A stretch of 64,000 nt of DNA, from contig JAAEYY010000007.1 in assembly GCA_018223105.1 (NCBI GenBank), positions 59,765 through 123,764 of the forward strand, read 5' to 3'. Numbering within the stretch: position 1 is the first letter of the stretch; every line of letters starts with the position of its first letter. Below, piece by piece: positions 8,655-17,250 of this stretch. Source of the stretch: a bacterium (GTDB taxonomy: Bacteria; Bacteroidota; Bacteroidia; NS11-12g; UBA9320). A program made the translations under genes and the position numbers. Below the pieces are notes generated by a model, which ran no database searches, was not told the DNA's origin, and saw nothing but the letters and a program-made list of their open reading frames with translations.

Positions 8655-8852
8655 TTAGCTTGTAGAATTCGTGTCTGTAGATGTTTTTACGGTTGAGTAG
8701 CTATCATACATCGTAAATTTTTCTATTTGATCACCTTTTTCCTTCCACTCTTGAGGGTAAGGCATATTGAAAGCAACTCTCGACATCAATTCATTATATT
8801 CTTTGATGAATTTTTTGTTCGAATCTTTATATGCTTTTTTCATTTTGCCCAT
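8655..8852 (-). CDS. Small basic protein upstream of the SDH proteinase (65 aa)
   Basis: A 65-residue protein, MGKMKKAYKDSNKKFIKEYN followed by a Ser/Thr-rich tail. It has no signal peptide or known domain. Two things support it as a real gene: an exact TAnnTTTG promoter box lies 4 nt before the ATG, and its stop is only 4 bp before the proteinase ATG. It could be a substrate, adaptor or partner of the proteinase; this is inference only. Confidence 0.55.
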   Translation of the reverse strand: MGKMKKAYKDSNKKFIKEYNELMSRVAFNMPYPQEWKEKGDQIEKFTMYDSYSTVKTSTDTNSTS

Positions 8853-8856
8853 AATG

Positions 8857-8864
8857 CAAATATA
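8857..8864 (-). promoter_or_regulatory. Promoter -7 box, near-leaderless
   Basis: TATATTTG matches the Bacteroidota -7 consensus TAnnTTTG exactly and lies 4 nt upstream of ATG 8852. No clear -33 TTTG is seen at the usual distance. Confidence 0.45.
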
Positions 8865-8925
8865 AAATGATAACAGAAGTGTTTGTCTGATTGTTTATAA
8901 ATCAAACTTACTGAAAGATTTGACT

Positions 8926-9738
8926 CTATTCTATCTCCTTAAAATGCCCCGAAACTGTATCATACAGAAACACATATTCAACACTATCGATTTTTGCGGG
9001 GTTCTCAATAGTAAATGATACTCCATCTTCTCCATCGTAATACTCTCCTTGTGGTGTTTCTTTCGCTAGCCAAATTCGAGTTCCGTAAAACTTGAGGTCT
9101 TCATATCCGTCACGATTTACATCCTCAATCATCAAATACAACTCTTTATTTAGGAATACAGATTGATCCTGATGAGCGTCATAGGTTTGAACCTTATAGT
9201 TGAAATATCCTTCATAAATATTCTCCAAACTGTCTTCAATAAAACCATAAACTTCATGACCTCCATTCCCCTTTCCTGATGCAACTACTGTGAGAAAGAC
9301 AGGGTTTTTGTGCGGTGATACATTCAGTAACTCCCAGCGCAATGCATTAAATACCTTAATCAATCTACCCTCACTATCTAACAAGACTTGATGTTTCCAT
9401 GGGAATTCTGCAGTGGATCCGGCTATCCAATCGTACTCGATCAAATAATATGGTTCATCTGAGCCCATAAGGTTTACTAATTCAAAATGTGTGATTTTTT
9501 CTTCATCTGCCTGTTTAGGGCTGAGATGAACTTTTAAGTCGTAGATTTCTCTCAATGCTTTAATGAAGGCAGCACTGTCTTCAATTTTGTAGCTGGAGTG
9601 TAGTAATTTAGAGAATGGATTTTGGACGGAAATATCTTCGTTTAGACTTTCAGCATGTTTGGAATTGTTTGAACAAGCACTAATGTGACATATAAGAAAA
9701 ACCAATAAAGTAAATTTTTGGCATGTTAATAAGGGCAT
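8926..9738 (-). CDS. Hypothetical lipoprotein
   Basis: A 270-residue predicted lipoprotein: the signal peptide ends in CHISAC (Cys22). The mature part contains alternating beta-strands and acidic turns, including DVNRDGYEDLKFYGT, which resembles a single FG-GAP/VCBS-like calcium-loop motif. It starts at ATG 9738, sharing one base with the stop of the upstream lipoprotein gene, so the two are probably cotranscribed. Function unknown. Confidence 0.6.
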   Translation of the reverse strand: MPLLTCQKFTLLVFLICHISACSNNSKHAESLNEDISVQNPFSKLLHSSYKIEDSAAFIKALREIYDLKVHLSPKQADEEKITHFELVNLMGSDEPYYLIEYDWIAGSTAEFPWKHQVLLDSEGRLIKVFNALRWELLNVSPHKNPVFLTVVASGKGNGGHEVYGFIEDSLENIYEGYFNYKVQTYDAHQDQSVFLNKELYLMIEDVNRDGYEDLKFYGTRIWLAKETPQGEYYDGEDGVSFTIENPAKIDSVEYVFLYDTVSGHFKEIE

Positions 9739-10226
9739 TACAACTTAATCCTCCCATCTACAATCTCAAAACTATATAAAACCGAGGTGTCTACCGGTTT
9801 GCCATTTATGGATCCCGGTTCCCAGGTTTTGAGTTCAGCGAAAACAGCAACGATTTGTTTGTCGAGTTCCGGACTCTGCGTCTTATTGTCGATTTTGCAT
9901 TGCAACATTTTGCCTTCGCAATTCACGATTAATGCCACCATGCCTTTGTCTTTGTAATCAGGTTTATCCTTTAGGAACATAACCTGCTCATTTAATGTCG
10001 CTTCGATTTCTTCATCGCTCATGGGAGCGACTGCTTTAACCTGACCATTTCCGGCTAAAGGCAATGGGGCAATAACAAATGAAGGGTCGCATAAGCCGGG
10101 AATTGACTCTTTGATTTCCATTACCGCAACCATGTTACTTAAGCCGCCTGAGCTTTTTGGGCCCGAACAAGCACTTATAATGAAGCTAATGAAAGAGAAT
10201 AATAAAATACTGTTTATTGTTTTCAT
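9738..10226 (-). CDS. Lipoprotein with TonB-C-like domain
   Basis: A 162-residue predicted lipoprotein starting at ATG 10226 (MKTINSILLFSFISFIISAC, lipobox Cys20). The C-terminal 75 residues have the layout of a TonB C-terminal-like domain: KGMVALIVNCEGKMLQCKI, then a helix with LDKQIVAVFAELKTWEPGSINGKPVDTSVLYSFEI. In Bacteroidota, free TonB-C-like domains occur in many small periplasmic proteins and do not prove energy transduction. A TATTTTTG box lies at 10245-10252, 18 nt upstream. It is divergent from the aldo/keto reductase gene. Confidence 0.65.
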   Translation of the reverse strand: MKTINSILLFSFISFIISACSGPKSSGGLSNMVAVMEIKESIPGLCDPSFVIAPLPLAGNGQVKAVAPMSDEEIEATLNEQVMFLKDKPDYKDKGMVALIVNCEGKMLQCKIDNKTQSPELDKQIVAVFAELKTWEPGSINGKPVDTSVLYSFEIVDGRIKL

Positions 10227-10323
10227 AGGGTATTTGATGGTATCCAAAAATAGGGAAATCAAACGAATATTATTGGTACTTGTTTTACTTTGAATACTTG
10301 ATTTATAATAGTAAACTCGATTT

Positions 10324-11145
10324 ATGATAGCACAAGAAAAATACACTTTAAGTAATGGGCTAGAGGTTCCTAAATTAGGTCTCGGAACCTGGCTTGTTAG
10401 TGAAGATACTGTTGCCCAAGCAGTAAAGGATGCAATAGAGTTAGGCTATCGTCACATCGATACGGCGCAAGCATATCAGAATGAAAGAGGAGTGGGTGAA
10501 GGGATAAGGGCTTCCGGTGTAGATCGTAATGATATTTTTATAACGACTAAGGTCGCCGCAGAAATCAAAAATTATAAGGAGGCAGCGAAATCTATAGATC
10601 AATCCCTTGAATTGTTGGGCCTGGATTACATTGATCTTATGATCATTCACAGTCCAAAGCCTTGGGAAGAGGTTGGTGGAGCGAATCGTTATTTTGAAGG
10701 GAATCGCGAAGTATGGCGTGCTTTAGAAGGGGCCTACAAAGAGGGAAAAATAAAATCGATTGGGGTATCAAATTTCGAGAAAGAAGATATAGAAAATATC
10801 TTAAGCTCTTGTGAAGTGGAGCCTACTGTGAATCAGATATTAGTCCATATTTCCAATACACCAAAGGACCTGATTGAATATTGTAAAGAACATGATATTT
10901 TAATTCAAGCATATTCTCCTCTTGGACATGGGAAGATATTGAAAAACCCACAAATTCAGCAGATTGCAGAGAAATACAAGGTTTCTGTTCCTCAGCTCAG
11001 TATTAAATACGGCCTTCAACTGGGATTGTTACCGTTACCTAAATCAACAAATCCGGATCACATGAAAAGCAATGCCGATTTAGATTTTGAGATTTCAAAG
11101 GAGGATATGACCACCTTGCTGAATATGAAACAGGTAGAAGATTAG
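10324..11145 (+). CDS. Aldo/keto reductase
   Basis: A 273-residue NADPH-dependent aldo/keto reductase of full family length. The catalytic tetrad is visible as Asp46 and Tyr51 in DTAQAYQNE, Lys76 in TTKV and His109 in IIHSP. KSIGVSNFEKEDIE and the cofactor-binding end LLPLPKSTNPDHMKSN are also typical. It closely fits the 2,5-diketo-gluconate reductase-like branch and probably reduces small aldehydes or ketones in the cytosol. It is the only plus-strand gene in the first 21 kb. The real substrate cannot be told. Confidence 0.92.
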   Translation: MIAQEKYTLSNGLEVPKLGLGTWLVSEDTVAQAVKDAIELGYRHIDTAQAYQNERGVGEGIRASGVDRNDIFITTKVAAEIKNYKEAAKSIDQSLELLGLDYIDLMIIHSPKPWEEVGGANRYFEGNREVWRALEGAYKEGKIKSIGVSNFEKEDIENILSSCEVEPTVNQILVHISNTPKDLIEYCKEHDILIQAYSPLGHGKILKNPQIQQIAEKYKVSVPQLSIKYGLQLGLLPLPKSTNPDHMKSNADLDFEISKEDMTTLLNMKQVED

Positions 11146-11166
11146 TTGCTGGCAGGAAGTTATTTA

Positions 11167-11574
11167 TCATTTGATCCTCCTCAACTCATTAGGCTCCAGT
11201 TTGTACTTCATGCTGTTAAACATCTTCACTCTGGCTTCATCTTGTTTGCGAATGGAGTTGTAAATCATGAAAGGAACAATTAAAAACCCACCAATAATGA
11301 TGTAAGTTCTTGCTCCGGAACTGCTGTATAAAGTGTTGATTCCAAAAAAGAAAAGTGGAGTACCGATAAACAGAACGATAAGGGCTACAATCAAGGCAAA
11401 CCTTGAAGGCTTAGCTTCCAATTCATCCACATGTACCTCCGTTTCAGTATTGCATTGTTTGCACTTGATGTTCTTCGTCTCGCCGTACTTCATTACAAAC
11501 TCAACTCTTGTGTTTTTTGTAGTGCTCGTACTGATTTCAGTATTACATTTAGGGCAATTTGTATACACTCTCAC
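11167..11574 (-). CDS. Zinc-ribbon membrane protein
   Basis: A 135-residue protein with an N-terminal zinc ribbon (CPKC at about residues 7-10 and CKQC at about 38-41) and two membrane segments (starting at FALIVALIVLFIG and YIIIGGFLIVPFMI). The start is GTG at 11574. An exact promoter box TAAATTTG lies 4 nt upstream, which supports this start. It is convergent with the aldo/keto reductase, 21 bp away. The role is unknown. Confidence 0.65.
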   Translation of the reverse strand: MRVYTNCPKCNTEISTSTTKNTRVEFVMKYGETKNIKCKQCNTETEVHVDELEAKPSRFALIVALIVLFIGTPLFFFGINTLYSSSGARTYIIIGGFLIVPFMIYNSIRKQDEARVKMFNSMKYKLEPNELRRIK

Positions 11575-11578
11575 AGTT

Positions 11579-11586
11579 CAAATTTA
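11579..11586 (-). promoter_or_regulatory. Promoter -7 box, near-leaderless
   Basis: TAAATTTG matches TAnnTTTG exactly and ends 4 nt upstream of the GTG start at 11574 of the zinc-ribbon membrane protein. Confidence 0.45.
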
Positions 11587-11598
11587 AGGTTTCCCGAC

Positions 11599-12243
11599 TT
11601 AGAATTTCTCGGTCACTAACTCAAAAGCTCCCGCATTCACCTGAATTTTTTTGTCTAATGGGTCCATAAAAGGAGCAATCAAAATCTTTTGCTTTTCAGT
11701 GTCATATAAGTCAATTGGACCAATCAACTGCTTATAATGCTCGCCTTCTTTCATTTCCAGGATATACAAATCTTCCCCGAAATTCAGATCGAGATCTACA
11801 TCATTACTATCTAGCTGCCAAAATCCATTTTCTCTGAAATTTCGACTGATATTCGAGAAAGAATGCCCGTTCATTTTCTTATTATAAGTGCTAAACTTCC
11901 TCATAAATTCTTCGGTCTTATGAATCTTTTTCGATGATATATGCCATCCTTCAAAATCAGTATAAGCCGTGATAGCCAGAGGATGTTCTACCCTGTGTAG
12001 TTGAATGCCTCTAACTAGAATAATACGATAGGCCGAGTCATAATCTTGTTCCTCACTTAAAGGTTTGTATTCTAGGGCTTCAAAGGCACTTGCAATCAGT
12101 CTATCCTGAAAGAAGTAATAAACCTTCTTATCCGTAAGCGGTTTGTTTTGAGTTTCTCCTCCACAAGATTGCAATCCAAGAAAAATGAATACACTCCAAA
12201 GCCAAATTTTGTAATCAGATGTTCTGTGAGCAGCTAAAACCAA
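11599..12243 (-). CDS. Hypothetical lipoprotein
   Basis: A 214-residue predicted lipoprotein; the hydrophobic stretch IWLWSVFIFLGLQSC ends in a lipobox Cys27. The mature part is about 185 residues without a recognised domain. The TTG start at 12243 lies two bases after the alkD stop, so it is likely cotranscribed with alkD and the peptidase gene upstream. The N-terminus before the hydrophobic segment is long for a signal peptide, so the start is uncertain. Confidence 0.55.
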   Translation of the reverse strand: MVLAAHRTSDYKIWLWSVFIFLGLQSCGGETQNKPLTDKKVYYFFQDRLIASAFEALEYKPLSEEQDYDSAYRIILVRGIQLHRVEHPLAITAYTDFEGWHISSKKIHKTEEFMRKFSTYNKKMNGHSFSNISRNFRENGFWQLDSNDVDLDLNFGEDLYILEMKEGEHYKQLIGPIDLYDTEKQKILIAPFMDPLDKKIQVNAGAFELVTEKF

Positions 12244-12245
12244 GA

Positions 12246-12911
12246 CTATTTTATGTTTCGAATGGCTTCTCTTTCGCTTAAGGGTGATAGTTTATGCTTT
12301 TTTACGAAGTCCAAGACAAACTGAGGATCGGTTCTACTGTATTCTCTTAAAGCCCAACCAATAGCCTTGCGAATGAAGAATTCTTTATCGTCTTTCTTAT
12401 TCAAGATATACCTGCTCAGCATGTCGGTATCCGTTTTATCTTTATACTTCAACTGAAAGATAATTGAACTCCTTTCGTACCACATCTTGCCGCTTTTGTT
12501 CCATTTTTCGGTGATACTTTCTTTCCTCTCCGGAAACTTCTTGAAGAAATGTCCAACGCAGGTTGTGGCGATATAATCAACAGAATCCCACCAGGAATTT
12601 TTTCCTATCATCCACTCTAAAGTTTCAATAGTATTCTCATTCCAGAGCTTCTTGTTCTTAAACACTAACTCCTGCCCGCACATATGCAGCTCTCGATACT
12701 CCTCTTCAAATAAACCCTTTGCAGTCGCTTCAAAATTCTGAATGGGTTCATGCTTATATAAAACCGTTTTGAAAATTTCGCGTCGTGGAGTTGCTTTAAG
12801 GCCATAAAATGGACATTGCTCTTTCATGTAGGCGTACATCTGCTCCGCATCCGAAGGGTTGCCTGCTTCGAGCATGGCTGCCTTTAAATCGTCTATGAAA
12901 TCGCGATCCAT
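12246..12911 (-). CDS. AlkD-like DNA alkylation repair protein
   Basis: A 221-residue HEAT-like-repeat DNA glycosylase of the AlkD family, which excises cationic N3/N7-alkylpurines. Characteristic blocks are CPFYGLKATPRREIF near the N-terminus, GKNSWWDSVDYIAT in the middle, and FIRKAIGWALREYSRTDP with the conserved Arg/Trp/Arg set. Length is normal. Its ATG overlaps the TAA of the prolyl oligopeptidase gene by one base, indicating cotranscription. I regard it as intact. Confidence 0.9.
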   Translation of the reverse strand: MDRDFIDDLKAAMLEAGNPSDAEQMYAYMKEQCPFYGLKATPRREIFKTVLYKHEPIQNFEATAKGLFEEEYRELHMCGQELVFKNKKLWNENTIETLEWMIGKNSWWDSVDYIATTCVGHFFKKFPERKESITEKWNKSGKMWYERSSIIFQLKYKDKTDTDMLSRYILNKKDDKEFFIRKAIGWALREYSRTDPQFVLDFVKKHKLSPLSEREAIRNIK

Positions 12912-15037
12912 TACATTCTAATTCCGAGGTTCCAGAATACAAACGACCAGATGTCAGTCTGCTCTTCAATGATCTTAGCTGTGGGTTTTCCTGCTCCGTG
13001 ACCCGCATTTTCTTCAATTCGGATCAATACCGGGTTCACTTTGTTCGCATGATGCGCTTGTAGTTCAGCGATGAACTTAAAACTATGTGCAGGCACCACT
13101 CTGTCGTCGTGGTCTGCTGTTGTTACCAATGTCGCAGGATATTCGGTGCTGTCTTTAACGTTATGTAATGGAGAATATTCAATAAGATAATTAAAGTCGG
13201 TTTCGTTTTCGCTGCTTCCGTATTCTACTGCCCAGCCCCAGCCGACAGTGAACTTATGATATCGAAGCATATCGAGCACGCCTACAGCCGGTAAAGCTAC
13301 TTTGTATAAATCCGGTCTTTGGGTCATGCATGCACCTACTAAAAGTCCTCCATTTGATCTCCCGCTGATGGCGAGATGATCGGAATCTGTATATTTTTCG
13401 GAGATAAGGTATTCTGCTGCCGCGATGAAGTCATCAAAAACCGTCTGCTTCTTCTCCAGCATTCCCTGCTCATGCCAGCTTTCTCCAAATTCTCCACCAC
13501 CTCTTAGGTTGGCTACTGCATAAACTCCTCCTTGTTCTAAAAAGACGATATTGCTTACACTAAATGAAGGCGTAATGCTAATATTAAATCCTCCATAAGC
13601 ATAAAGTAGGGTAGGGTTCTTCCCATTGAGTTCTATACCTTTTTTATGTGTGATAAACATCGGAATTTTAGTGCCATCTTTACTTGGATACCAAACTTGT
13701 TTAGTCTCGTAATCACTGAGATCTACATTGAACTCAGACTCTCTAAATACTTTGCTATTGCCAGACTCTACATCGTAATGATAAATCGTAGGCGGAGAAA
13801 CAAAGGAAGTGAAGGTATAAAAGAGTTCCGTGTCTTCTTTCTCGCCGCCAAAACCACTTACTGAACCGATCCCTGGAAGCTCAACTTCTTTTAACAATTC
13901 ACCTTCTTCGGAATACTCCAGAATAAGTGAATTTGCATTTTTTAAGTAAGAAGCAAATAACTTGGATCCAACATTTGAAACACCTTGCAATACTTCTTCT
14001 TTCTCCTCAATGAGTACTTCCCAATCGCGAGCATTGTCCTTATTTGGATCAACTTTCACCAATTGATAGTTCTTGGCTCCATCATTCGTTAAAAAGAGCA
14101 ACTCACCATCCAGGGTCCCTACAAAATCTCGGTTGTATTCAAAGTCGCTGTAAAGTACTTTGAAGTCGGCGTACATGGATTCATCCAAAGAACGGTAAAG
14201 AATGGAATTTCCATGTGTTCCTTCAGAGATGTTGATCATGAGATGCTTTTCATCCTCATCAACAATGGGCCAATTGTATTGCTTCGGTTTGCCAGGGTTT
14301 TCGTAGATCAAGATGTCTTCAGATTGAGGTGTTCCCAATTTATGATAGCGGATTTTCGGAGCCTCTGAAGATTGAGAAAACTCAAGTCCTTTTTTTGGCT
14401 GATCATATCCCGCATAGAAGAACCCATCTTTGTACCATGAAGCGCCACTGAACTTGATCCAGTTAATTTCATCACTTTCCAGTTCACCTGTTTCCAGGTT
14501 TTTTAGGTACATGGTTTTCCAGTCGCTGCCGGCACTTGATACGGAATATGCGAGATATTTATAATCATTGGAGAAACTCAATCCGGAAAGTGCTTTTGTT
14601 CCATCGTCACTTAAGGTGTTCGGATCAAGAAATACAGATGGTTCGCCTTCCAGACCTTCCTGGACATACATCACACTTTGGTTTTGGAGTCCGTCATTTT
14701 TAAAGAAATAGTATTTGTCTCCTTTTTTAAATGGAGCTGAATATTTCGGGTAATTCCAAATTTCTTCCAGACGTTTTTGAATCTTGTCTCTATACGGAAT
14801 TTGGGAGATATAAGATTCCGTAACTTCGTTTTGAGCTTTTACCCAAGCCTCTACTTCGGGTGCAGTATCGTTTTCTAGCCATCGATACGGATCCAGTATT
14901 TCTTTTCCGAAATAAGTATCGCGTTGATCTACGGTTTCAGTTTTTGGATAAGTAGGTAATTCTATACTCACTTCTTTGTTTTCTTCTTTTTGGCCACAAG
15001 CTACTAAGATGAGCAATGCAGGGACTAAATACTTCAT
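12911..15037 (-). CDS. Prolyl oligopeptidase family lipoprotein (S9A)
   Basis: A 708-residue S9A serine peptidase with an N-terminal seven-bladed propeller (about residues 75-420) and a C-terminal alpha/beta-hydrolase domain. The triad is Ser at about 558 in GRSNGGLL, Asp at about 643 in TTADHDDRVVP, and His at about 679 in NAGHGAGKP. The signal peptide MKYLVPALLILVAC ends in a lipobox Cys14, so the enzyme is probably anchored in the periplasm or outer membrane. It should cleave short Pro-containing peptides. It heads a likely three-gene unit with alkD and a lipoprotein gene. Confidence 0.92.
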   Translation of the reverse strand: MKYLVPALLILVACGQKEENKEVSIELPTYPKTETVDQRDTYFGKEILDPYRWLENDTAPEVEAWVKAQNEVTESYISQIPYRDKIQKRLEEIWNYPKYSAPFKKGDKYYFFKNDGLQNQSVMYVQEGLEGEPSVFLDPNTLSDDGTKALSGLSFSNDYKYLAYSVSSAGSDWKTMYLKNLETGELESDEINWIKFSGASWYKDGFFYAGYDQPKKGLEFSQSSEAPKIRYHKLGTPQSEDILIYENPGKPKQYNWPIVDEDEKHLMINISEGTHGNSILYRSLDESMYADFKVLYSDFEYNRDFVGTLDGELLFLTNDGAKNYQLVKVDPNKDNARDWEVLIEEKEEVLQGVSNVGSKLFASYLKNANSLILEYSEEGELLKEVELPGIGSVSGFGGEKEDTELFYTFTSFVSPPTIYHYDVESGNSKVFRESEFNVDLSDYETKQVWYPSKDGTKIPMFITHKKGIELNGKNPTLLYAYGGFNISITPSFSVSNIVFLEQGGVYAVANLRGGGEFGESWHEQGMLEKKQTVFDDFIAAAEYLISEKYTDSDHLAISGRSNGGLLVGACMTQRPDLYKVALPAVGVLDMLRYHKFTVGWGWAVEYGSSENETDFNYLIEYSPLHNVKDSTEYPATLVTTADHDDRVVPAHSFKFIAELQAHHANKVNPVLIRIEENAGHGAGKPTAKIIEEQTDIWSFVFWNLGIRM

Positions 15038-15041
15038 GTGA

Positions 15042-15049
15042 CGAAAATA
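15042..15049 (-). promoter_or_regulatory. Promoter -7-like box, near-leaderless
   Basis: TATTTTCG, one base from TAnnTTTG, ends 4 nt upstream of the prolyl oligopeptidase ATG at 15037. The same octamer occurs 27 nt upstream of mpl (58792-58799) and 9 nt upstream of the mfd start (43203-43210). Confidence 0.35.
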
Positions 15050-15085
15050 AAACTCAATATTAGAAATTGATTCGATTGATCAATT

Positions 15086-17179
15086 TTATATTTTGATGAT
15101 GCGAACTACCTGAACGTCCAGATCATCTACCTTGACATGTAAAATGTACATACCGGATTCTTTAGGTAGTTCAAAGTCGATTAGTCTTTTATTTTTAAAT
15201 CGCTCAATTCCAATGAGCTGGCCCAAGCTATTATAGATTTGAATATCAATTGACTCTCTCGGTATGCCGAGATTGATATTTACAGTTCCTAGGTTTGGAT
15301 TCGGAAAGTATAGGATGGAATCGAGTGGAAATTCAGCGTTGAAATCGCCCTTGTTGACTGCTATGCACTCCGACATTATAGTACAGAGCGTATTGTCAAT
15401 AATGACAGCAAAAACTCCCTCGTACCAAGGTGTAAATCTTCTATTGGTTTCTCCGGTCAGTGGTTTAAAATCATCGAGGCAATCTACCCATTGAAAGGTA
15501 CTTCCTTGAGCAATGGAATACAAAGTGCCATCATCAAATTTGAGCACATCGGGTTTCGGTGATTCAAAGTCTAGCTTGATATGAATGATAGAATCGCATC
15601 CCACAGCATTTGGAATAGTGTCGTAGAATTCAATATCGTAGTAGTTATAAGCTACACCACTTGGACTTCGAAAGGGCCCACAAAGAGAAGTATCTATAAA
15701 TGTGAAACTTTTGTGATTTACGGTAAGGTCAATATCAGAATATAAGATACATCCTCCCGGAAGCGCTGAGGTGTCTTTAAAAACAGCCGATTGAGTGTGT
15801 AATTGCCCGCTTGGACTCACATATTCATCACATACAGTAAGTTCCAGGCTTTGAGTTTGGTTGGAACAAGGGTATGACTTATAAACATAAATGATGGAAG
15901 GTACCTGGATTTGACTTTTGAATGGAGGACTACAAGCCACCATCATGTAGTCATCGTTCAAACCAACCGATCTTCCAAACCCTCTGAAATTGAGTTTTTC
16001 AATAGGGGTGCTTGCTGTTACTTGGCTTTCAATAATTTGCACGTTTTGCCAGTCTTTCAGTACGTTCATGACAAAATTCACCTGACCAATTCTAGCATGA
16101 GGAGGGTCTTTGGGGAGTACAGAGTTGAATACCCCATATGCGAATCCATATTTGTTCTGCGCGAATTTATTGCGCTGGTTTATAGAACTTAATGGACGAA
16201 ATGTAATGGCTTCATGGTCTAAATTTAGCGAATCAAGCCATGGATAGAAATAAACCTGACTATCGGGATTTAGTTTACTTACCATTAAACCCTGATCACC
16301 CAGATTGAGTTCCCAGCCAAAACGGTTATATGCTTTTGGATAGGGGTTTTTAAAAGTTTCGATGAACTCTAGTTTACCATCAATTAGATTATATAATTTA
16401 AAACTACCGGCGATTTCAATCGAATCTGAAGCTGTGACATAATCTTCGAGAGGGCTGCTAACTATAATGAGTTCATTGTATGATTCTATGGCGGCGCCAA
16501 AGCCTTCTCCATCAAGAGGGGTGGGGTCAAGGAAGAAAGTATCATATTCAAAGCTGTCCGATCCCAGTTTGTAACTTAAAACTGCTCCTAAACTAGAATT
16601 GTCTGTTTGGTCAAATACATTTTTGGGGCTATATGTTGCCCCAATTAGAAGTTGTTCATTAATTATGAGATTATCTGAGCCAAAACCGGTGCTTTTATTA
16701 TTAATGGGGTTGTATATGGTTTGAAAATGCTCGAAAAAACCATTTTCATTCACATTGAATATAGCAACTGCACCAATTAGATTGATTCCTTTTGTGTTCT
16801 TTTTGAATGTAGCATTGTAGTCAGAAATAATTAGATAATTACCAGATAGATTTATAGAAACAGACTGAAAATTACCGCCCGTAAAAGGTAATATGGCTTG
16901 ATGGAATTTCCATTTAGAACTGAGTGAATCGTATTTGAATATCTGATATTCATAACTAGTTCTCATATCTTGTTCTGATAGATCATAGTGATTAATCCAA
17001 GAGCTTACAAAACAATAATCTCCTTCAACTCTAACTAGCTCTGCAAAATATCCGGGTATTTCAGAGCTTGGTGGTTGTAAATGATTGAAATTACGCTCTA
17101 TACTATCCTCCAAGACCCATTTCTGCCCAAAACTATTAAGACAGATCAGGGTGAATATGATAAAGATAGCGCGTAGCAT
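15086..17179 (-). CDS. T9SS sorting-domain FG-GAP propeller protein, paralog 1
   Basis: 697 residues: Sec signal peptide (MLRAIFIIFTLICLNSFG), an FG-GAP-type propeller region to about residue 430 (repeats such as GEGFGAAIESYNELIIVSSP), two Cys modules (CDEYVSPSGQ with GGCILY, then CGPFRSPSGV with GCDSIIHI), an Ig-like module around FQWVDC (about 565) with later paired Cys, and a type A T9SS sorting domain from about 622 (YFPNPNLG to RIIKI). It should be exported across the outer membrane by T9SS and surface-attached or released. Ligand unknown; integrin-like propellers suggest binding. It is the distal member of the eight-gene family, 71 bp from paralog 2, and has its own promoter box. Confidence 0.88.
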   Translation of the reverse strand: MLRAIFIIFTLICLNSFGQKWVLEDSIERNFNHLQPPSSEIPGYFAELVRVEGDYCFVSSWINHYDLSEQDMRTSYEYQIFKYDSLSSKWKFHQAILPFTGGNFQSVSINLSGNYLIISDYNATFKKNTKGINLIGAVAIFNVNENGFFEHFQTIYNPINNKSTGFGSDNLIINEQLLIGATYSPKNVFDQTDNSSLGAVLSYKLGSDSFEYDTFFLDPTPLDGEGFGAAIESYNELIIVSSPLEDYVTASDSIEIAGSFKLYNLIDGKLEFIETFKNPYPKAYNRFGWELNLGDQGLMVSKLNPDSQVYFYPWLDSLNLDHEAITFRPLSSINQRNKFAQNKYGFAYGVFNSVLPKDPPHARIGQVNFVMNVLKDWQNVQIIESQVTASTPIEKLNFRGFGRSVGLNDDYMMVACSPPFKSQIQVPSIIYVYKSYPCSNQTQSLELTVCDEYVSPSGQLHTQSAVFKDTSALPGGCILYSDIDLTVNHKSFTFIDTSLCGPFRSPSGVAYNYYDIEFYDTIPNAVGCDSIIHIKLDFESPKPDVLKFDDGTLYSIAQGSTFQWVDCLDDFKPLTGETNRRFTPWYEGVFAVIIDNTLCTIMSECIAVNKGDFNAEFPLDSILYFPNPNLGTVNINLGIPRESIDIQIYNSLGQLIGIERFKNKRLIDFELPKESGMYILHVKVDDLDVQVVRIIKI

Positions 17180-17184
17180 GAAAC

Positions 17185-17192
17185 CAAATATA
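17185..17192 (-). promoter_or_regulatory. Promoter -7 box of paralog 1
   Basis: TATATTTG, an exact TAnnTTTG match, ends 5 nt upstream of ATG 17179. The box is also found before paralogs 2 and 7, suggesting that the members are transcribed separately. Confidence 0.45.
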
Positions 17193-17250
17193 GGGATTAG
17201 ACGGATTTTGAGTGCTTATCGTTGCAGCATTTGACGGAAGGCTGATGGGG

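Noticed and set aside
5313-12243. Defence island built from helicase, TA modules and protease
   Set aside because: The genes are mixed with ordinary lipoproteins, AKR and AlkD, and no nuclease, methylase or known defence partner is present; only the partial helicase keeps this open.
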